Source: Dictyobacter aurantiacus (GTDB lineage Bacteria; Chloroflexota; Ktedonobacteria; Ktedonobacterales; Ktedonobacteraceae). Taken from it: a DNA stretch of 64,000 bases. The notes below the pieces were generated by a model. That model saw only the letters and a program-made list of their open reading frames with translations. It was not told where the DNA came from and ran no database searches. The position numbers and the translations under genes were made by a program. Positions 61,846 to 64,000 of the stretch are shown piece by piece. Location of the stretch: the NCBI RefSeq assembly GCF_003967515.1, contig NZ_BIFQ01000001.1, positions 2,108,001 through 2,172,000 of the forward strand, written 5' to 3'. Numbering within the stretch: the stretch's first letter is position 1; the number at the start of each line of letters is the position of its first letter.

Positions 61846-62811
61846 TCAGTCAGTCGGTCGGCGCCAGGAGGCATGCGTACCGCGTCTCTGACGCTGGCTT
61901 CCCGAAGTCTGTAAACTGGCCTGCCGCCTCAAGGTGAAACGCCCCGGGGCCGTCTTTTTTCCCTGCCGGTTCAGCCAGCGTCTATGCTCAAAAGGTCGCA
62001 ACTTCCCCTGGCCAGCCTCCAGACGCAAAGGCCGCCTGGGACGCCTGCTCCGTGGCGTCGAGACATTAACGATGCGCCCTTCGGTCAAGAAAGGGAGCAC
62101 CACTTCCGCGACATAGGGCGCGGCCAGCATGGGGGCACTATGATTAGCGGGAATCACCACATCATGGGGTCCCAGGTGTCGTGGGCGTGCAATCAGGGCG
62201 TCGCGTCCACCCCAGATGAAGAGTGTAGGAATAGATGGCACATAAAAAGGGGTGCGGCCCTGGCCGGGCATCTCACAGAGAGAACGGATCAGAATATCGA
62301 TTGGCTGGAGTTCAATCTCCTTTTTCCAGACACGGGTATACTGGTGCTGCTGCCAGTTAAAACCGAGGGCGCGTACCAGGCTGTGGAGCCGCCAATCTGA
62401 GAAGACCCATTGCATCAATGTCGGAGGATGGGGTCCATCCAGTAAACGAAGGAATAAAGCCCAGATTTCCAGAATATACGTCGGGCACAAGAAAATTGCG
62501 TGAGTAACCGATTGCGGATAGCGCTTGACATAAGCTTCAGCAGCCCGCGTACCGGATGAATATGCGAGCATTGCCCAGTGCTCAATGCCTAAAAATTGAC
62601 GGACCTCTTCAATCGCTTCGGCACATATTTGATAATAAGGCTCATCCGCCGCGACATGCGGCGACCCCCCCAGACCCGGCAATTCAATCATAATCAATTG
62701 AAAACGCGATTTTAATAGTGGGGCCAAATTTTGCCATATCGCAAAGGTCACGCCCCAACCATGAATGAGGAGGAGGGGTGGTCCACTTCCTTCAAGTCGG
62801 TAACGTAGCAT
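61846..62811 (-). CDS. alpha/beta hydrolase with basic C-terminal extension
   Basis: 321 residues from the ATG at 62811, behind 'ggaagcgaaag'; a GTG at 62847 would add 12 residues. The fold is complete: LLLIHGWGVTFAIWQ, the nucleophile elbow AYSSGTRA (Ser), the Asp region GGRDALI and the His in ANHSAPM. The last ~75 residues are rich in Arg, Lys and Gln (SRRPRRPLRLEAGQGK), probably disordered and nucleic-acid or membrane-surface binding. Substrate unknown. Confidence 0.82.
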   Translation of the reverse strand: MLRYRLEGSGPPLLLIHGWGVTFAIWQNLAPLLKSRFQLIMIELPGLGGSPHVAADEPYYQICAEAIEEVRQFLGIEHWAMLAYSSGTRAAEAYVKRYPQSVTHAIFLCPTYILEIWALFLRLLDGPHPPTLMQWVFSDWRLHSLVRALGFNWQQHQYTRVWKKEIELQPIDILIRSLCEMPGQGRTPFYVPSIPTLFIWGGRDALIARPRHLGPHDVVIPANHSAPMLAAPYVAEVVLPFLTEGRIVNVSTPRSRRPRRPLRLEAGQGKLRPFEHRRWLNRQGKKTAPGRFTLRRQASLQTSGSQRQRRGTHASWRRPTD

Positions 62812-63090
62812 AGTTCTTTCGCTTCCATCAAAGTGCCGTTCTGGCACAGGCCAATGATTTAACTACCCACCGGATACACCTTCTCATGAAAATTGCCTTC
62901 AAGCTGTACTATCTCCGGCAATAAATCAAAAAAGACATACCACTCTTACACTAGAATTACGAATATCCCCTCAGATGAGTAGCGAAAGGTGATAAAGGGG
63001 CCCATTAGTAATGGGCATGAACCATTTTACCATAGGGCATTGTACGCGCCAAGAAATGTCCCGTTCTCATGGTCAATGGCAAATGAAATA

Positions 63091-63099
63091 TGGTATAGT
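63091..63099 (+). promoter_or_regulatory. extended -10 promoter of the GT28-like gene
   Basis: TGGTATAGT (TG-n-TATAGT). Transcription would begin near 63106, a few bases before the palindrome at 63111, so that hairpin would form the very 5' end of the mRNA. Confidence 0.45.
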
Positions 63100-63110
63100 C
63101 GGAAAGAACA

Positions 63111-63182
63111 ATTCAGGAATTGGTGCAATACCACGGGTGGGTGCGAAAGCACCCACCCGTGGTATTGCACCAATTCCTGAAT
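63111..63182. repeat. 34-bp perfect inverted repeat with GAAA loop
   Basis: Arms 63111-63144 and 63149-63182 are exact reverse complements around GAAA, a stable GNRA tetraloop in RNA. It lies between divergent genes, in the predicted 5' untranslated region of the GT28-like gene, so it does not look like a plain terminator. Confidence 0.88.
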
Positions 63183-63229
63183 AAAAATTACTTGAGCATC
63201 GCAAAGGGAGTGAGAGGATATACAGCAGA

Positions 63230-64000
63230 ATGCGTACCATTTTGATTCTTACATCGAAAACTGGCGGTGGTCACGTCAGCCTCGCTGAGTCGCTGCGCGA
63301 TCAATTACAAGCGAGTGAAGAAAATGTACAGATTGAGATTTTGGACCCGCAGTCCAGCATCATCAATTGGCATTATCGATTGGTCAGTCGCTATGCGCTC
63401 TGGCTCTGGTCGGCCGAGTTCCGCTTGATGGACACTCCCTTACGGGCTCATATAGCCCATAGCATCTTTACGCCGATGGTGGCGCGCGCTCTGCGAACCG
63501 CTATTCAGCGCCTGCAGCCATCGCTGATCATTACAACCTATCCTTTTTTGACGCAAGAGGTGGTGCAGGTTCTGAAAAGTCTAAAGGCGCCCATTCCATT
63601 CGTGATGCTCTTCACCGATCCCAAAGCGCTGCACGCATCCTGGCTGACGGAAAAGAGGGCCAGCGCGGTAATGGCACCCACGCAGGAAACCTATCAGCGG
63701 GCGCTGGAGGCCGGATTTGCACCGGATCGTCTACACCAGGTCGGATGGCCAGTACGCGCGCAGTTTATCCGGATGGCGCAGGCCGCAGAAGAGAGCCGGA
63801 TCAGGGTGTTGCAGCAGATGGAGCTTAATCCAGATCAATTCACGATCTTCTTGCAGGGCGGCGGTGAGGGGTCCGCCCGCTTTGGGCAAGCGGTCGAACA
63901 GCTGCTGGATACCGATGAAAGGTTGCAGATTATTCTGGCCACCGGCACCAACCAGGCGCTACGGGCACGCTTCCAGCAGGTAAAAAATGTCTATCCGCTC
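63230..64000 (+). CDS. MGDG-synthase/GT28-like glycosyltransferase, 3' truncated
   Basis: 257 codons to the window end, open frame throughout. The N-terminus TILILTSKTGGGHVSLAESL is the acceptor-binding Gly-rich loop of processive diacylglycerol glucosyltransferases and MGDG synthases. Further: PSLIITTYPFLTQEVVQVL, PFVMLFTDPKALHASW, VMAPTQETYQRAL, VGWPVRAQF and the start of the donor domain (FLQGGGEGS). It would make glycolipids at the inner membrane face. The C-terminal donor-binding part lies beyond the window. The site 'agagga' precedes the ATG at 63230. Confidence 0.88.
   Translation, partial: MRTILILTSKTGGGHVSLAESLRDQLQASEENVQIEILDPQSSIINWHYRLVSRYALWLWSAEFRLMDTPLRAHIAHSIFTPMVARALRTAIQRLQPSLIITTYPFLTQEVVQVLKSLKAPIPFVMLFTDPKALHASWLTEKRASAVMAPTQETYQRALEAGFAPDRLHQVGWPVRAQFIRMAQAAEESRIRVLQQMELNPDQFTIFLQGGGEGSARFGQAVEQLLDTDERLQIILATGTNQALRARFQQVKNVYPL

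Larger units (their letters stand above)
62812..63229. other. divergent intergenic region
   Basis: 418 bases between the starts of the hydrolase and the GT28-like gene. It contains an extended -10 promoter at 63091 and the large palindrome at 63111-63182; otherwise nothing seen. Confidence 0.55.

Overview
The window reads as a chromosomal segment of a Gram-positive-like, moderately GC-rich bacterium. Gene content and protein style point to Chloroflexota, most likely class Ktedonobacteria. This is inference: no rRNA or marker search was possible. Supporting signs are AGGAGG-type ribosome sites with frequent GTG and TTG starts, consensus sigma-70 promoters (often the extended -10 TGATATAAT), a RicT/YaaT protein, an IS4-type transposase, and many unlinked small operons. 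No rRNA, tRNA, CRISPR or prophage was seen.

Layout. 1-6 kb: aldo/keto reductase (cut by the window edge), glutamine synthetase, a GT4 glycosyltransferase coupled to a 6-pyruvoyl-tetrahydropterin-synthase-like gene, and an SDR oxidoreductase. 6-13 kb: a DUF4388 protein, an erythromycin-esterase-family protein, an aldehyde dehydrogenase and an oligopeptide-binding lipoprotein. 13-19 kb: small proteins, an orphan Phd/YefM-like antitoxin, an HTH protein, a histidine kinase, RsmD and an uncharacterised partner. 19-25 kb: an FtsH-like membrane AAA protease, a GT39-like transferase, a J-domain protein, dUTPase and DedA. 25-33 kb: a primary-type sigma factor and two tandem RelA/SpoT homologues. 33-41 kb: zinc-ribbon protein, Tgt, lipoate ligase-like protein, a GlcG-type protein with an unknown membrane partner, and a GH2 mannosidase-like enzyme. 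41-47 kb: DAHP synthase behind an apparent aromatic-amino-acid leader peptide and attenuator, an ANTAR regulator, RicT, an SPFH membrane protein and a degenerate alpha/beta hydrolase. 47-56 kb: PsuG, PurH, a GT9 transferase and a MoxR-DUF58 pair. 56-64 kb: an HTH protein divergent from citrate synthase, a complete IS element, a tetrapyrrole-methylase/MazG fusion, a second alpha/beta hydrolase and a GT28/MGDG-synthase-like gene cut by the window end.

Three things stand out. First, DAHP synthase is preceded by a textbook promoter, a 21-codon ORF with a Phe-Tyr-Tyr-Trp-Phe run, nested stems and a terminator: a candidate attenuator for aromatic amino acid synthesis. Second, intergenic gaps hold about 15 long, perfect inverted repeats (22 to 42 bp arms, mostly 0-7 nt loops), each of different sequence. 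Most lie between convergent genes, but several lie in divergent or 5' regions where simple termination does not explain them. Third, one of the two tandem RelA/SpoT proteins has lost every hydrolase key residue I can align while keeping its synthetase motifs.
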